From an uncultured Bacteroidota bacterium (GTDB lineage: Bacteria; Bacteroidota; Bacteroidia; Flavobacteriales; Flavobacteriaceae): 64,000 nt of DNA. The stretch's first letter is position 1. Each line of letters starts with the position of its first letter. A program made the translations under genes and the position numbers. A model generated the notes under the pieces. It saw only the letters and a program-made list of their open reading frames with translations. It searched no databases and had not been told where the DNA came from. This document shows positions 32,409 through 42,112 of the stretch, piece after piece. Where the stretch lies: assembly GCA_902605445.1 (NCBI GenBank), contig CACLCL010000002.1, positions 1 through 64,000 on the forward strand, read 5' to 3'.

Positions 32409-34427
32409 CTATTCTAGAAAACCAAATTTCTCACTGTAATTTAACATTTGATATTCAAAACTATTAACATATTTCAATTCAATATCAATAATTTTTTCAT
32501 CTCTGTCATAAATTGGAACCAATTCGGGATTCACAAACCCAGAATATGGAGCTCCTTTGAATTTTTGATTTCTACTCAAAATTTCATTATGTAAATTATA
32601 GTCAACCTTAACACCATATTTTTCAACCAATTTTTCAGCAGCATCATAATCCCCCTCAGATTTGATTCTTTGTGTCTCTCTTAATAACTGACCAAATAGA
32701 ACCCTCAGCTTTTCATAATCATTTATATTAAAATAAGTTTTTCCATCTCTTACAATTTTTTCGATTACATTATCGCTTTTGCCATTTTCATAAACCCACT
32801 CACAAACCCACTTTCTGTTTCTCATGTGGGCCTGTTCAACATAGTCACCTAAATTTAATCTAATTAGCTGAGTCATCATTCCATTTCTAATATATCCATC
32901 ATAGGAGGTCATCCCAACCTCTTTCCAATTTTCTACTAACCCCAGATCCTGAATAATTGGGTCATAAATGTAATACAAGGCAAGCAAATCTGCCCTACCC
33001 TCTTCTAAAGTTGATCTGTAAGTCTTAAGTGTTTCACTCGGGCTTCCAACACCAGGATTTAATTGACCGGATGCATGACCTATAACTTCGTGTAGTGCTG
33101 TGTGCATGTCGTCAGATAAGGCCCCGTACTTAATTTCCAAGCGATACTCTTCATCATCATTAACAAACTCTTTTAATCTTCCTGAGCTTCCTGAATTATT
33201 GTATGCACTTTTAATGTTTCCTAAAGAAACTGATTTACTCCCTACATTAGCTCGAATCCAATTTGCGTTTGGCAGATTTACACCAATTGGTGTACTGGGT
33301 GAAGCATCACCAGATTCCCCTGCAACATTAACTGTTTTGTAACTAACACCAACTACATTTGGTTTCTTATGTTCTTCCATGATTGTAGAATTTTCTTCAA
33401 ACCACTGTGCATTTTCAGAAAGGACTGACATTTTTCGTGACATGTCAAAATCGTTAATTTGGACAATTGTTTCAAATGAACCTCTTAATCCAATTGGATC
33501 ATTGTAAACTTCTACAAAACCATTTATATAATCAATATTTCCATCGGTGGCTTTTGTCCAAGCGACACAATAATCGTCCCATAATTTCAAATCACCTGTT
33601 TCGTAAAATTTAACCAAAATTTTTAAAGCTTCAGCTTGTTTTTCATTTTCAGCAACCTCAGTTGCTAGTTTTAACCATTTTATAATTTCTTTTATTGCAT
33701 TCCCATACAAACCATCCAATTTATAAACCAGCTCTTTTAGCTCACCATTTTCTTTAACTAGCTTAGAATTTAAACCAAATGAGAGAGGTTTTTCTGGGTC
33801 AGGCTGAGATAAATTAGAATAAAAATTTGTTACATCTGAAGCCGTAACGTCAGGGCCATAAAAATTTACCGCTGATTCCAATACATTATCGACACCTTTT
33901 GATTTATTTACCATTTTTGTGTCAGCATCGTTGAATATAACATCATAAGCTTCTCCTTTGAAATCTGTATTTGTAGACTCGATCAGTTTGTTAAAATATT
34001 CAATTGTGAAATTAGGCTTTATTTTATCATTTGAATAGTGGTGATGAATCCCATTACTAAACCAAACTCTTTTGAGATAAATTTCAAATTCTTTCCAATC
34101 TTCTGAAGACTTGTCTCCAGAGAAATTTTTATAAATATTTTCAAGAGCTACTCTGATTTCAATGTTGTGGCGATACTTTTGATCCCAAAATATATCTCTA
34201 CCGGCTAAACCTGCTTGTGTCAAATAATAAACAAGTTTTTTTTCTTTTAATGTTAGCTCATCCCACCCAGGGACTTGATATCTTAAAATTGCTAAATCGG
34301 CAAATTGATCTACATTGTGAACAAAATCCTTGCTAGTATTAGTTATGTAATAGTTATTATCCTTATCATTACAACTATAAATTATGACAGAGCATAATAA
34401 TAAATGAAAAATTAATCTAATGTTCAT
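32409..34427 (-). CDS. dipeptidyl-peptidase III (M49) lipoprotein
   Basis: 672 residues. A lipoprotein signal ends SVIIYSC. The zinc site is the M49 hexapeptide HEVIGH (about residues 445-450), one residue longer than HExxH as in all DPP III enzymes, with the second glutamate in EEGRADL (the usual form is EECRAE/D). The enzyme removes dipeptides from the N-terminus of short peptides. The lipid anchor puts it in the envelope, a common place in Bacteroidota but unlike cytosolic eukaryotic forms. It is a single gene, divergent from crcB. Confidence 0.92.
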   Translation of the reverse strand: MNIRLIFHLLLCSVIIYSCNDKDNNYYITNTSKDFVHNVDQFADLAILRYQVPGWDELTLKEKKLVYYLTQAGLAGRDIFWDQKYRHNIEIRVALENIYKNFSGDKSSEDWKEFEIYLKRVWFSNGIHHHYSNDKIKPNFTIEYFNKLIESTNTDFKGEAYDVIFNDADTKMVNKSKGVDNVLESAVNFYGPDVTASDVTNFYSNLSQPDPEKPLSFGLNSKLVKENGELKELVYKLDGLYGNAIKEIIKWLKLATEVAENEKQAEALKILVKFYETGDLKLWDDYCVAWTKATDGNIDYINGFVEVYNDPIGLRGSFETIVQINDFDMSRKMSVLSENAQWFEENSTIMEEHKKPNVVGVSYKTVNVAGESGDASPSTPIGVNLPNANWIRANVGSKSVSLGNIKSAYNNSGSSGRLKEFVNDDEEYRLEIKYGALSDDMHTALHEVIGHASGQLNPGVGSPSETLKTYRSTLEEGRADLLALYYIYDPIIQDLGLVENWKEVGMTSYDGYIRNGMMTQLIRLNLGDYVEQAHMRNRKWVCEWVYENGKSDNVIEKIVRDGKTYFNINDYEKLRVLFGQLLRETQRIKSEGDYDAAEKLVEKYGVKVDYNLHNEILSRNQKFKGAPYSGFVNPELVPIYDRDEKIIDIELKYVNSFEYQMLNYSEKFGFLE

Positions 34428-34441
34428 CTAATTCGTAAATT

Positions 34442-34449
34442 TATATTTG
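34442..34449 (+). promoter_or_regulatory. -7 box upstream of crcB
   Basis: TATATTTG fits TAnnTTTG, 71 bp before the crcB ATG. The leader shows no recognisable fluoride riboswitch. Confidence 0.4.
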
Positions 34450-34520
34450 TAACTAATTTAGATATTTTTTTTGCATTTGCAATGTAACTCTAACTATTAA
34501 GAATAGAATATTATTAGTTT

Positions 34521-34889
34521 ATGAAAAACTTTCTTTTGGTGTTTATCGGCGGTGGTTTTGGAAGTGGCCTAAGGTATATAATTTCAATTTCTCTGAGTCA
34601 ATACGCTAAAATATTTCCTTATTCAACCTTTTTGGTTAATGCAATTGGTTGCCTTTTAATCGGATTAATAATGGGATATTCACAAAAAGAATATTCAATA
34701 TCGCAGAATCAAATGCTTTTACTTACAACTGGATTTTGTGGTGGGTTTACAACTTTTTCAGCTTTTGCAAAAGAAAACCTAAAACTAATAGAGGATGGTG
34801 AAATTTTTAATTTTTCAATTTACTTATTGGGTTCTATAATAATTGGAATAATAGCAGTATATATAGGTTTTCAAGTTTTTAACAGATAA
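34521..34889 (+). CDS. crcB: fluoride channel FluC/CrcB
   Basis: 122 residues, four helices, with the Fluc hallmarks GGGFGSGLRYI, TFLVNAIGCLLIG and TTGFCGGFTTFSAF (the polar track and Na-site region). It forms a dual-topology dimer in the inner membrane that exports fluoride. A single gene suffices because one copy inserts in both orientations. It is convergent with the DUF1684 gene, 1 bp apart. Confidence 0.95.
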   Translation: MKNFLLVFIGGGFGSGLRYIISISLSQYAKIFPYSTFLVNAIGCLLIGLIMGYSQKEYSISQNQMLLLTTGFCGGFTTFSAFAKENLKLIEDGEIFNFSIYLLGSIIIGIIAVYIGFQVFNR

Positions 34890-34890
34890 G

Positions 34891-35499
34891 CTATTTGTAA
34901 AAAACCTTTACACCTGCTTCTATCTTTCTATTTAAAAAATTGTCTCTTGGTACAATGGGACATGAAAAAATTTCATCATATACACACTTTGGGTTATATG
35001 ATTTATTAAAATCTAATAAAATTGAGTCATGGTCCTCCAAATATAAATCAATATATCGGCCTCCCCCATAAGTTTCATTTCCGTTAGTCAAATCAAGGTA
35101 TGGAAGAAATAAATAATTTTCATAACCCTTTTTGCCTTCATATTCTAAAATTTTGTAAACTGATAAATTGTATTTAACTTCATCAAGAGTGAAAAAGATA
35201 TTTCCATATTTTTTAAAATCGGCTAACCTTTCGGTTGTTGTTTTTATTTTAAATGGTTGACTTTGTGGAGTTTTTTCAATGATTGCTTTAACTATGTAAT
35301 TATCACTGTGCTCAAAAAAATCTAATCCTTTAAAATTCTTTAAATCTTTTCTTTTTAAGGGAGATGTACTAGCATCTTTAAAGAAATTATTCATCTCAAT
35401 TTGATATTCTGAAAGCCCTTTATCATTATATCTTTTTTTATCTCTGCATCCAAATAATATAGTTAGTGTTAATAAAAAAATAATAGCTGAATTCTTCAT
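34891..35499 (-). CDS. DUF1684 lipoprotein
   Basis: 202 residues. A lipoprotein signal ends LTILFGC. The mature part has the DUF1684 pattern: KDASTSPLKRKDLKNFKGLDFF near the start, YENYLFLPYLDLTNGNETYGGGRYIDL in the middle, then FNKSYNPKCVYDEIFSCPI and an N-R-K end. The family is a beta-rich domain of unknown biochemical role. It is 21 bp upstream of pyrF on the same strand, so co-transcription is likely. Confidence 0.8.
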   Translation of the reverse strand: MKNSAIIFLLTLTILFGCRDKKRYNDKGLSEYQIEMNNFFKDASTSPLKRKDLKNFKGLDFFEHSDNYIVKAIIEKTPQSQPFKIKTTTERLADFKKYGNIFFTLDEVKYNLSVYKILEYEGKKGYENYLFLPYLDLTNGNETYGGGRYIDLYLEDHDSILLDFNKSYNPKCVYDEIFSCPIVPRDNFLNRKIEAGVKVFYK

Positions 35500-35520
35500 T
35501 TTTTAAGAATTGTCAAATAA

Positions 35521-36342
35521 TTAAAATTTTGAGTCTAAAATTTTACTCATTTGGTTTTGCAATTTTTGAGCCTCATTAAAGGCACTCTGAGCAAAATCTT
35601 TATCATTTGATGCATATATTATTGAACGGGACGAATTAACAATTATTCCAACATTTTTATTCATAGCCAATTTAGAAATTAAATCTAAATCTCCACCTTG
35701 GGCACCTACGCCAGGGACCAATATGAAATGATTTGGAATCAAAGATCTTATTTTTTCTATATGATTGGCTTTTGTAGCGCCAACAACATACATCATATTG
35801 GTCTTATCGCCCCAATTTAATGAACTTTTTATCATTTCAATATAAACACTGTTTGACATTGTATTTTTTAATTGAATATCCTCAGCACCTTCATTAGAGG
35901 TTAAACCAAGCAAAATACAGTACTTGTTTTTTGTTTGGAGAAATGGCTTTACCGAATCAGAACCCATGTAAGGGTTAACCGTAATGCTGTCAAAATTTAA
36001 ATTTTCTAAAAATGTTGTTGCATACATTCTACTTGTATTACCTATATCTCCTCTTTTAGCATCAGCAATAGTAAAAATCTCAGGAAAGTTCTGATTAATG
36101 TAGTTAATAGTTTTTTCCATAGAATGCCAACCCTTAGTTCCATTTGATTCATAAAATGCTGTATTGAGCTTGTATGCAATGCATAATGAATTTGTACTAT
36201 CAATTATTGATTTGTTAAACGAAAATATTGGATCCTCATCTTTTAATAAATGGGTTGGAATTTTTTTTATATCTGTATCTAAACCAACACATAAATATGA
36301 TTGTTTTTTAAAAATTTGACCACTTAAATCCTTAATCTTCAC
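35521..36342 (-). CDS. pyrF: orotidine 5'-phosphate decarboxylase (type 2)
   Basis: 273 residues. YLCVGLDTD, TIADAKRGDIGNTSRMYA (the catalytic Lys-Asp-Lys site) and FILVPGVGAQGGDL (phosphate loop) mark the longer, type 2 PyrF form. It makes UMP in pyrimidine synthesis. It lies 3 bp downstream of prfA and upstream of the DUF1684 gene, in a minus-strand run that begins at purM. Confidence 0.95.
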   Translation of the reverse strand: MKIKDLSGQIFKKQSYLCVGLDTDIKKIPTHLLKDEDPIFSFNKSIIDSTNSLCIAYKLNTAFYESNGTKGWHSMEKTINYINQNFPEIFTIADAKRGDIGNTSRMYATTFLENLNFDSITVNPYMGSDSVKPFLQTKNKYCILLGLTSNEGAEDIQLKNTMSNSVYIEMIKSSLNWGDKTNMMYVVGATKANHIEKIRSLIPNHFILVPGVGAQGGDLDLISKLAMNKNVGIIVNSSRSIIYASNDKDFAQSAFNEAQKLQNQMSKILDSKF

Positions 36343-36345
36343 AAC

Positions 36346-37410
36346 TTAATTATCTTTTAAAATTTCTGTATTCTCAGCTAACATTAATTCGTCAATAATT
36401 TTTTGAATGTCCCCATTTATGATTTTTTGTAAATCATAAAGTGTTAGCCCAATTCTATGCTCAGTAACTCTTCCCTGAGGATAATTATAGGTTCTTATTT
36501 TTGCACTTCTATCACCTGATGAAACCATACTCTTTCTTTTTATAGAATCTTCTTTATTTCTTTTTTCGATTTCCAACTCGTAAAGCCTAGACCTTAGAAC
36601 TTTTAATGCTTTGTCTAAATTTTTATGTTGTGACTTTTGATCCTGACAACTTACAATGATTCCAGTTGGTTCATGATGCAACTTAATTGCTGAGTATGTT
36701 GTATTTACTGATTGACCACCTGGCCCAGTAGACGTAGTTCTCTCTATTCTTACATCCTGCATGTCAAGCTCTACATCAAACTCTTCAGCTTCTGGAAGAA
36801 CAATAACGGTAGCTGCACTAGTGTGGACTCTTCCTTGGGTTTCAGTTTGAGGAACTCTTTGTACACGATGAACCCCAGCTTCAAACTTTAAATTTCCATA
36901 AACATCTTCACCATTTATTTCAAAAATTATTTCCTTGTAGCCACCTGATGTACCTTCATTGAGGTCGACAAGATTAAGTGACCAGTTTTTTGATTCTGAA
37001 TATTTAGTATACATTCTGTATAAATCTCCTGCGAAAATACTAGCCTCATCACCACCCGTTCCAGCTCTAATTTCCATAACCACATTTTTAGAATCATTGG
37101 GGTCTTTTGGAATTAGTAATAGCTTTAATTCTTCCTCAATTTCAGGTAAACTGTGATCAACCTCTTCCAATTGAATTTTAGCAATTTCAACCATTTCAAT
37201 ATCACTTTCTGATGAAATAATTTCTTGTGCTTCTGTTTTATTAGCAATCAAATTTTTATAAATAATTCCAATATCAATTATTTTTTTTGTATCCTTATAC
37301 TCCTTAGAAATTTGGATATATTTTTTTTGGTCAGAAATTATGTCTGGCTGAATTAATAACTCACTTAATTCTTTAAATCTATCTTCTATTAATTTTAATT
37401 TATCAATCAC
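36346..37410 (-). CDS. prfA: peptide chain release factor 1
   Basis: 354 residues. [22 protein letters not shown] is the domain 2 start, [21 protein letters not shown] follows, and [19 protein letters not shown] contains the GGQ that drives peptide release. [16 protein letters not shown] closes the core. It reads UAA and UAG. It lies between purM (28 bp upstream) and pyrF (3 bp downstream), a conserved purM-prfA-pyrF run in Flavobacteriia. Confidence 0.96.
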   Translation of the reverse strand: MIDKLKLIEDRFKELSELLIQPDIISDQKKYIQISKEYKDTKKIIDIGIIYKNLIANKTEAQEIISSESDIEMVEIAKIQLEEVDHSLPEIEEELKLLLIPKDPNDSKNVVMEIRAGTGGDEASIFAGDLYRMYTKYSESKNWSLNLVDLNEGTSGGYKEIIFEINGEDVYGNLKFEAGVHRVQRVPQTETQGRVHTSAATVIVLPEAEEFDVELDMQDVRIERTTSTGPGGQSVNTTYSAIKLHHEPTGIIVSCQDQKSQHKNLDKALKVLRSRLYELEIEKRNKEDSIKRKSMVSSGDRSAKIRTYNYPQGRVTEHRIGLTLYDLQKIINGDIQKIIDELMLAENTEILKDN

Positions 37411-37438
37411 TTTTACAACTAATCAGCTTGTTTCTAAT

Positions 37439-38623
37439 TTAATAATTAAATTCACCATACTTTGATTTTATAGTTAATTTTTTTGAAATTGACTTCTCAA
37501 CTCTGCCAATAACTTTTGCCTCAATTTCAAATGAATTAGATATTTGGATTATGGCAGACGCAAATTTTTTATTTACATATAATTCCATTCTATGGCCACA
37601 ATTAAAGACCTTATACATTTCTTTCCAGGACGTTTTTGATTCACTTTGAATTAGTTTAAAAATATATGGAGGCTCAAAAAGATTATCCTTAATAACATGT
37701 AAATTATCATTTAAAAAATGTAATACTTTAGTTTGTGCACCCCCACTACAATGTATAATACCGTTAATGTTTTTAACCCCGATTTTTTCTATTATTTTTT
37801 TTATGACTGGGGCATAAGTTCTTGTTGGTGATAATAATAATTTTCCAATATCAGCTGACATATTTTTATCTTTGTCAGTCAATTTTTTTGATCCAGAATA
37901 AACTAGATTGTCAGAGATTTCAGGATCATAACTTTCAGGATATTTTTTTGAAATATACTTTGAAAAAATATCATGTCTTGCAGAGGTTAAACCATTGCTC
38001 CCAATCCCGCTATTGTATTCAGCTTCATAAGTAGATTTTCCAAAAGATGCCAAACCAATAATAACATTATCCTCAGAAATATTAGAATTATCAATTACCA
38101 TGTCACGCCTAATTCTTGCAATAACAGTGCTGTCAACAATAATTGTTCTTACTAAATCTCCAACATCAGCAGTTTCACCACCGGTTAAATGAGTTTTTAT
38201 ACCAAGTTTATTGAGCTCATCCACAACTTGATCATTACCTTTTATTATCTCTGAAATAATTTTTCCATCAATTTTGTTTTTATTTCTTCCAATAGTTGAA
38301 GAAATAAGAATATTTTCAACAACTCCAACACATATCAGGTCATCAATATTCATTATTAGTGAGTCCTGTGCAATACCTTTCCAAACAGAATAATCTCCTG
38401 TTTCTTTTTGATATACATATGCTAGTGAACTTTTAGTTCCAGCACCATCTGCATGCATTACCAAGCAGTATGCTTCGTCATTCGTTAAATAATCAGGAAT
38501 AATCTTGCAAAATGCACCAGGGTATAATCCTTTATTAATATTTTTTATTGCATTGTGGACATCTTCTTTAGAGGCAGAAACGCCTCTAAGTAAATATTTA
38601 TTGGATTCTTTTGTGCTAGACAT
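37439..38623 (-). CDS. purM: phosphoribosylformylglycinamidine cyclo-ligase, long Bacteroidota form
   Basis: 394 residues, about 50 longer than typical PurM. The signature YCLVMHADGAGTKSSLAY is the PurM ATP/Mg site, HLTGGETADVGD the second conserved block, and LASFGKSTYEAEYNSGIGSNGLTSARHDIF the third. It closes the imidazole ring in purine synthesis (AIR synthase). A TAnnTTTG box lies just upstream. It starts the purM-prfA-pyrF-DUF1684 run. Confidence 0.9.
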   Translation of the reverse strand: MSSTKESNKYLLRGVSASKEDVHNAIKNINKGLYPGAFCKIIPDYLTNDEAYCLVMHADGAGTKSSLAYVYQKETGDYSVWKGIAQDSLIMNIDDLICVGVVENILISSTIGRNKNKIDGKIISEIIKGNDQVVDELNKLGIKTHLTGGETADVGDLVRTIIVDSTVIARIRRDMVIDNSNISEDNVIIGLASFGKSTYEAEYNSGIGSNGLTSARHDIFSKYISKKYPESYDPEISDNLVYSGSKKLTDKDKNMSADIGKLLLSPTRTYAPVIKKIIEKIGVKNINGIIHCSGGAQTKVLHFLNDNLHVIKDNLFEPPYIFKLIQSESKTSWKEMYKVFNCGHRMELYVNKKFASAIIQISNSFEIEAKVIGRVEKSISKKLTIKSKYGEFNY

Positions 38624-38639
38624 TTTGATTTGTTAGCTA

Positions 38640-38647
38640 CAAAAGTA
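38640..38647 (-). promoter_or_regulatory. -7 box of purM
   Basis: Minus-strand TACTTTTG matches TAnnTTTG, 16 bp upstream of the ATG, giving a very short leader. Confidence 0.5.
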
Positions 38648-38748
38648 TTAAAGAAATCGTAAAAAATAATTTAAACCGACAGTTAATAAGAAAATAAAAT
38701 AAAAATAACTTTATGTTATTAACAAATTTCAAGAAAAAATAAAGTTTT

Positions 38749-38805
38749 TTTTAGTTTATATGAGCAAATTAAGTTTGAACTCATGTTTATAAATATAAAC
38801 TAAAA
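38749..38805. promoter_or_regulatory. long inverted repeat upstream of glnA
   Basis: TTTTAGTTTATA (38749-38760) and TATAAACTAAAA (38794-38805) are perfect 12-base arms. Between them TGAGCAAA and TTTGAACTCA form an inner stem with a 2-base bulge. The structure ends 84 bp before the glnA ATG and could be an operator region, an RNA leader structure or a weak terminator (A/T-tracts flank it). Confidence 0.5.
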
Positions 38806-38889
38806 TCAAAAAAAAAAAATTATAATTTTTCAAATTAATTGATATATTGAAGGCTTAAAGACCTATATAAACCTTAATAAATTTTAAAA

Positions 38890-39894
38890 ATGGACAAAGC
38901 TAAGTTAGAATACATTTGGCTGGATGGATATAAACCTACAGCTAATCTCAGAAGCAAAACAAAAATTATGCAAAACTTTGATGGAAAGCTTGAAAGCTGT
39001 CCCATGTGGGCATTTGACGGTAGTTCTACTAGGCAAGCTGAGGGAGGATCCTCGGACTGTTTACTAAAGCCCGTTGCAATATATCCAGACCCTGTAAGAA
39101 GAAATGGATTTCTTGTTATGAATGAAGTTTTAAATCCCGATGGAAGTCCTCATGAGTCAAATGGAAGAGCAACTATTGACGACGACGACGACGATTTTTG
39201 GTTTGGTTTTGAGCAGGAATATTTTTTATGGAATCCCGAAACAAATTTACCTCTTGGATTTCCTAAAGATCAAACACCCCAAGGTCAATTCTATTGTTCA
39301 GTTGGTGGCAAAAATACCTTTGGAAGAGAAATAATGGATAGACACCTTGATATCTGTTTAGATGCAGGGATTAATGTTGAAGGAACAAATGCTGAAGTTG
39401 CTGCCGGTCAGTGGGAATTTCAAACATTTGCCAAAGGGGCTGCAAAAGCAGGTGATGAAATGTGGATTGCACGATATCTTTTGGAAAGGTTAGCTGAAGA
39501 ATATGGACTTGCAATCGAATACCACCCAAAGCCACTTGGGGCCACAGATTGGAACGGCTCAGGTATGCATGCAAACTTTTCAAATACTACTTTGAGAACA
39601 TGTGGTTCAAAAGAAAAATATGAGAAAATTTGTGAGGCATTTAGACCTGTTGTCAAAGAACATATTGAAGTATATGGAGCTTATAACGACCAAAGGTTGA
39701 CAGGAGATCATGAAACGCAGTCAATAAATGAATTTAGCTATGGTGTTTCTGATCGGGGAGCATCAATCAGAATCCCAATAATGACCGTTGAAATGGGCTA
39801 CAAAGGATGGCTTGAGGATAGACGTCCGGCATCAAATGGGGATCCGTACAAAATAGCTGCAAGAATAATAAAAACTGTAAAGCCAGCGTCTTAA
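38890..39894 (+). CDS. glnA: glutamine synthetase, short (GSII/eukaryotic-like) form
   Basis: 334 residues, far shorter than GSI (about 470) or GSIII (about 730). MWAFDGSSTRQAEGGSSDC is the beta-grasp latch, WFGFEQEYFLW the metal-site glutamate motif, NAEVAAGQWEFQ and GSGMHANFSN the ATP and glutamate sites, and RPASNGDPYKIAARII the closing stretch. The layout fits GSII-like enzymes known in marine Bacteroidota. It makes glutamine from glutamate and ammonia. Its 266-bp upstream region holds the inverted repeat listed above, and a bidirectional terminator follows. Confidence 0.95.
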   Translation: MDKAKLEYIWLDGYKPTANLRSKTKIMQNFDGKLESCPMWAFDGSSTRQAEGGSSDCLLKPVAIYPDPVRRNGFLVMNEVLNPDGSPHESNGRATIDDDDDDFWFGFEQEYFLWNPETNLPLGFPKDQTPQGQFYCSVGGKNTFGREIMDRHLDICLDAGINVEGTNAEVAAGQWEFQTFAKGAAKAGDEMWIARYLLERLAEEYGLAIEYHPKPLGATDWNGSGMHANFSNTTLRTCGSKEKYEKICEAFRPVVKEHIEVYGAYNDQRLTGDHETQSINEFSYGVSDRGASIRIPIMTVEMGYKGWLEDRRPASNGDPYKIAARIIKTVKPAS

Positions 39895-39900
39895 CAAATA

Positions 39901-39935
39901 TTAAAAGGGCTAATTAAAAATTAGTCCTTTTTTTT
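39901..39935. terminator. bidirectional terminator after glnA
   Basis: AAAAGGGCTAATT and AATTAGTCCTTTT form a stem with one mismatch (G:T), with a T-run on each strand. It overlaps the stop codon of the convergent antiporter gene and should serve both genes. Confidence 0.75.
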
Positions 39936-40875
39936 ATTTATATGCAACATAAAGAAAATAGAAGTATAATATTAATAATATAGCTCCCTTCATCTTACCT
40001 ATGTGATTTTTCCTTGGAATTATTGCTAAAAAAATTAGCAAAATAGCAAACAATATCATCCAAACTATATCCCTTTCAAAAATTTCCTGTGAAACCATTA
40101 TAGGCTTGATTAATGATGTAATTCCTAATACTGATCCAATATTAAAGATATTTGAACCTAATATATTGCCAACAGAAATACCTTTTTCTTTTTTTACAAT
40201 CGCAACAACTGAGGTTGCCAACTCTGGAACACTTGTTCCAATTGCTATAACTGAAACCGATATGACAGCCTCTGAAATACTCAGCTCTTTGGCTAATTTT
40301 ACCGCACCATCTACCAAAAACTCAGAACCAGCATATAGAGATATCGAGGAAATAATCAACCAAAAAAGTATCTTAAATTTTGAAACTTTTGGAATATTAA
40401 AATTGTCATCATTTACACTAGCTTCTTTTCTCTTAAGCGAGAAGTAAATAAAAAGAAGGATGGTCAAAATTAAAGTAGCTCCCTCAATTTGAGATATTAA
40501 ATTGTCATTCATTGCAAAAATTAACAGCTGCAATGAAAAAAGAAACATTATTGGCCAGTCCCTTTTGTAAAAATTCTTGTTTACAGTAACAAAACTTAAA
40601 ATTGAAACAATTGAAAGGACTAATCCGATATTAGCAATGTTAGACCCTATTACATTATTAATCGCAATCGAAGGGGATCCACTAAGTGCTGCATTCACAC
40701 TAACAATTAATTCAGGAAAGGATGTTGCTAATGCAACAACAGTCATTCCTATGGCAAACTTTGAAATTTTAAATCTTAAGGATAAGGAAACTGAAGCTCT
40801 TACAATATATTCACCACCAACTACCAGCAAAAAAAACCCAGTAAGAATAGATAATATACTCATATTATTTGACAA
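39934..40875 (-). CDS. calcium/sodium antiporter (CaCA family, YrbG-like)
   Basis: 313 residues, about ten helices. Two inverted alpha repeats are clear: GMTVVALATSFPELIVS ... NVIGSNIANIGLVL and VIAIGTSVPELATSVVAI ... NILGSNIFNIGSVLG, which hold the ion-binding Glu and Asn/Ser residues. It exchanges cytoplasmic calcium (or another cation) for sodium or protons at the inner membrane. It begins 11 bp inside the end of the upstream endonuclease gene on the same strand. Confidence 0.9.
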   Translation of the reverse strand: MSNNMSILSILTGFFLLVVGGEYIVRASVSLSLRFKISKFAIGMTVVALATSFPELIVSVNAALSGSPSIAINNVIGSNIANIGLVLSIVSILSFVTVNKNFYKRDWPIMFLFSLQLLIFAMNDNLISQIEGATLILTILLFIYFSLKRKEASVNDDNFNIPKVSKFKILFWLIISSISLYAGSEFLVDGAVKLAKELSISEAVISVSVIAIGTSVPELATSVVAIVKKEKGISVGNILGSNIFNIGSVLGITSLIKPIMVSQEIFERDIVWMILFAILLIFLAIIPRKNHIGKMKGAILLILYFYFLYVAYK

Positions 40876-41998
40876 CCAATTTCAAAGATGAGTATTTATT
40901 ACTTCCAATAATTTTTAGAAAATAAACACCCTTTTCTAAATCAAAATTTAAAATCCTAGTTTGATTAATTTTTCCTGTAATCAATATTTTTCCATTTAAA
41001 TCTAAAACTTCATAATTATTGTTTACAAAGTTTTCTGGCAAATAAATTATACCATTTGTTGGATTAGGGTAAATATTATTCATTTCAAGCTCAGGGTTAT
41101 AAGTGTTTAAATTTCCACTCCAATTTTGATTGTTGTTTTCACCCCATATGTAATCAACAAGTTCTGGATGATCGATAAATGGATTTCTGTTTTGCTGGTA
41201 ACTATATATCACTTCGTTTCTGTTAACTTCAAAATCATCAACAGGATCAAGAACATGCCATTCAAGCAGAGTCGATAGCTTACCAAGAATAGGATCAAAA
41301 TTATCTGGTGTTGTGTAATCAACTAACTCTAAGTCAAAAGTTTCATTGTAATAGTTGTATCCAGGATCATATCTAACCACCATGTAGAATAGAATTCTTG
41401 CAACATCCCCTTTAACGAAATCTGCTGGCTCCCAACTATCAAAATCGGTTAAACAGCTCAAAGCTTCATCATGATTATTACCACCATTATCAAAATCTTT
41501 AACTCCTCTTGATGCATTTACCGATCTGTCGCAAGGCTTCAAATTATGAACATCTCTATATGCAATATCATCCTGATTTGGAAAACCATGTGACTTAGGC
41601 CAAATATGTTCTCTATTCCACGAATTGCTTTGTGTACCATTTCCATTTTCATATTGAGAATAATTACCGCTTCCGTCTCTGTACCCTTTATCTTGAGACC
41701 TGTTTGTGTATACTAGGAGGATATTGTTATTATTTTCAGGGTCTTGGTCAGAATCTTGTAAAATATCCCATGTGTCAGTTGAAGATGATGTGTAAGGGTA
41801 AGGAATGTGGTTTGCAATAATTTGATGGAGTGCTTCTTTCAAATCATCTCCAGCTAAATTTACAGCTTCAGCATAATAGTCTTGAGGAATATCAGGCTGA
41901 ACAAATCCATATGTTGGGTTTGAGGGAGGTCCAAAATCTTGTTGAGAATAACCTATTGTTGAAAAACAAAAAATTAAGATAATCAGTCGTTTCATCAT
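40865..41998 (-). CDS. T9SS-exported endonuclease I family protein
   Basis: The listed ORF starts at 42091, but a proper signal peptide (MMKRLIILIFCFSTIGYSQQ) begins at 41998, so the extra 31 residues are unlikely. The catalytic part (about 20-285) has WNREHIWPKSHGFPN and AYRDVHNLKPCDRSVNASRG, the His/Asn metal site of EndA/endonuclease I. The tail is a type A T9SS sorting domain (MNNIYPNPTNGIIYL, LEKGVYFLKI). It is a surface or released DNase that probably uses extracellular DNA as a nutrient. It overlaps the antiporter start by 11 bp. Confidence 0.88.
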   Translation of the reverse strand: MMKRLIILIFCFSTIGYSQQDFGPPSNPTYGFVQPDIPQDYYAEAVNLAGDDLKEALHQIIANHIPYPYTSSSTDTWDILQDSDQDPENNNNILLVYTNRSQDKGYRDGSGNYSQYENGNGTQSNSWNREHIWPKSHGFPNQDDIAYRDVHNLKPCDRSVNASRGVKDFDNGGNNHDEALSCLTDFDSWEPADFVKGDVARILFYMVVRYDPGYNYYNETFDLELVDYTTPDNFDPILGKLSTLLEWHVLDPVDDFEVNRNEVIYSYQQNRNPFIDHPELVDYIWGENNNQNWSGNLNTYNPELEMNNIYPNPTNGIIYLPENFVNNNYEVLDLNGKILITGKINQTRILNFDLEKGVYFLKIIGSNKYSSLKLVVK

Positions 41999-42112
41999 AT
42001 CAAAGATAATGCATTTTGATGAGTTGATGTTTAAATCGATTACACAGATTTTTAAAATTGTAAAATGTTCAATTTTGTGATATATTGGCATATGCTTTGA
42101 TTATTAATTAAT

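Noticed and set aside
34428-34520. Fluoride riboswitch upstream of crcB
   Set aside because: The expected GGnGAUGG-type motif and pseudoknot are not visible in this AT-rich leader.
41999-42091. N-terminal extension of the endonuclease I ORF
   Set aside because: The signal peptide begins at 41998; the extension would bury it.
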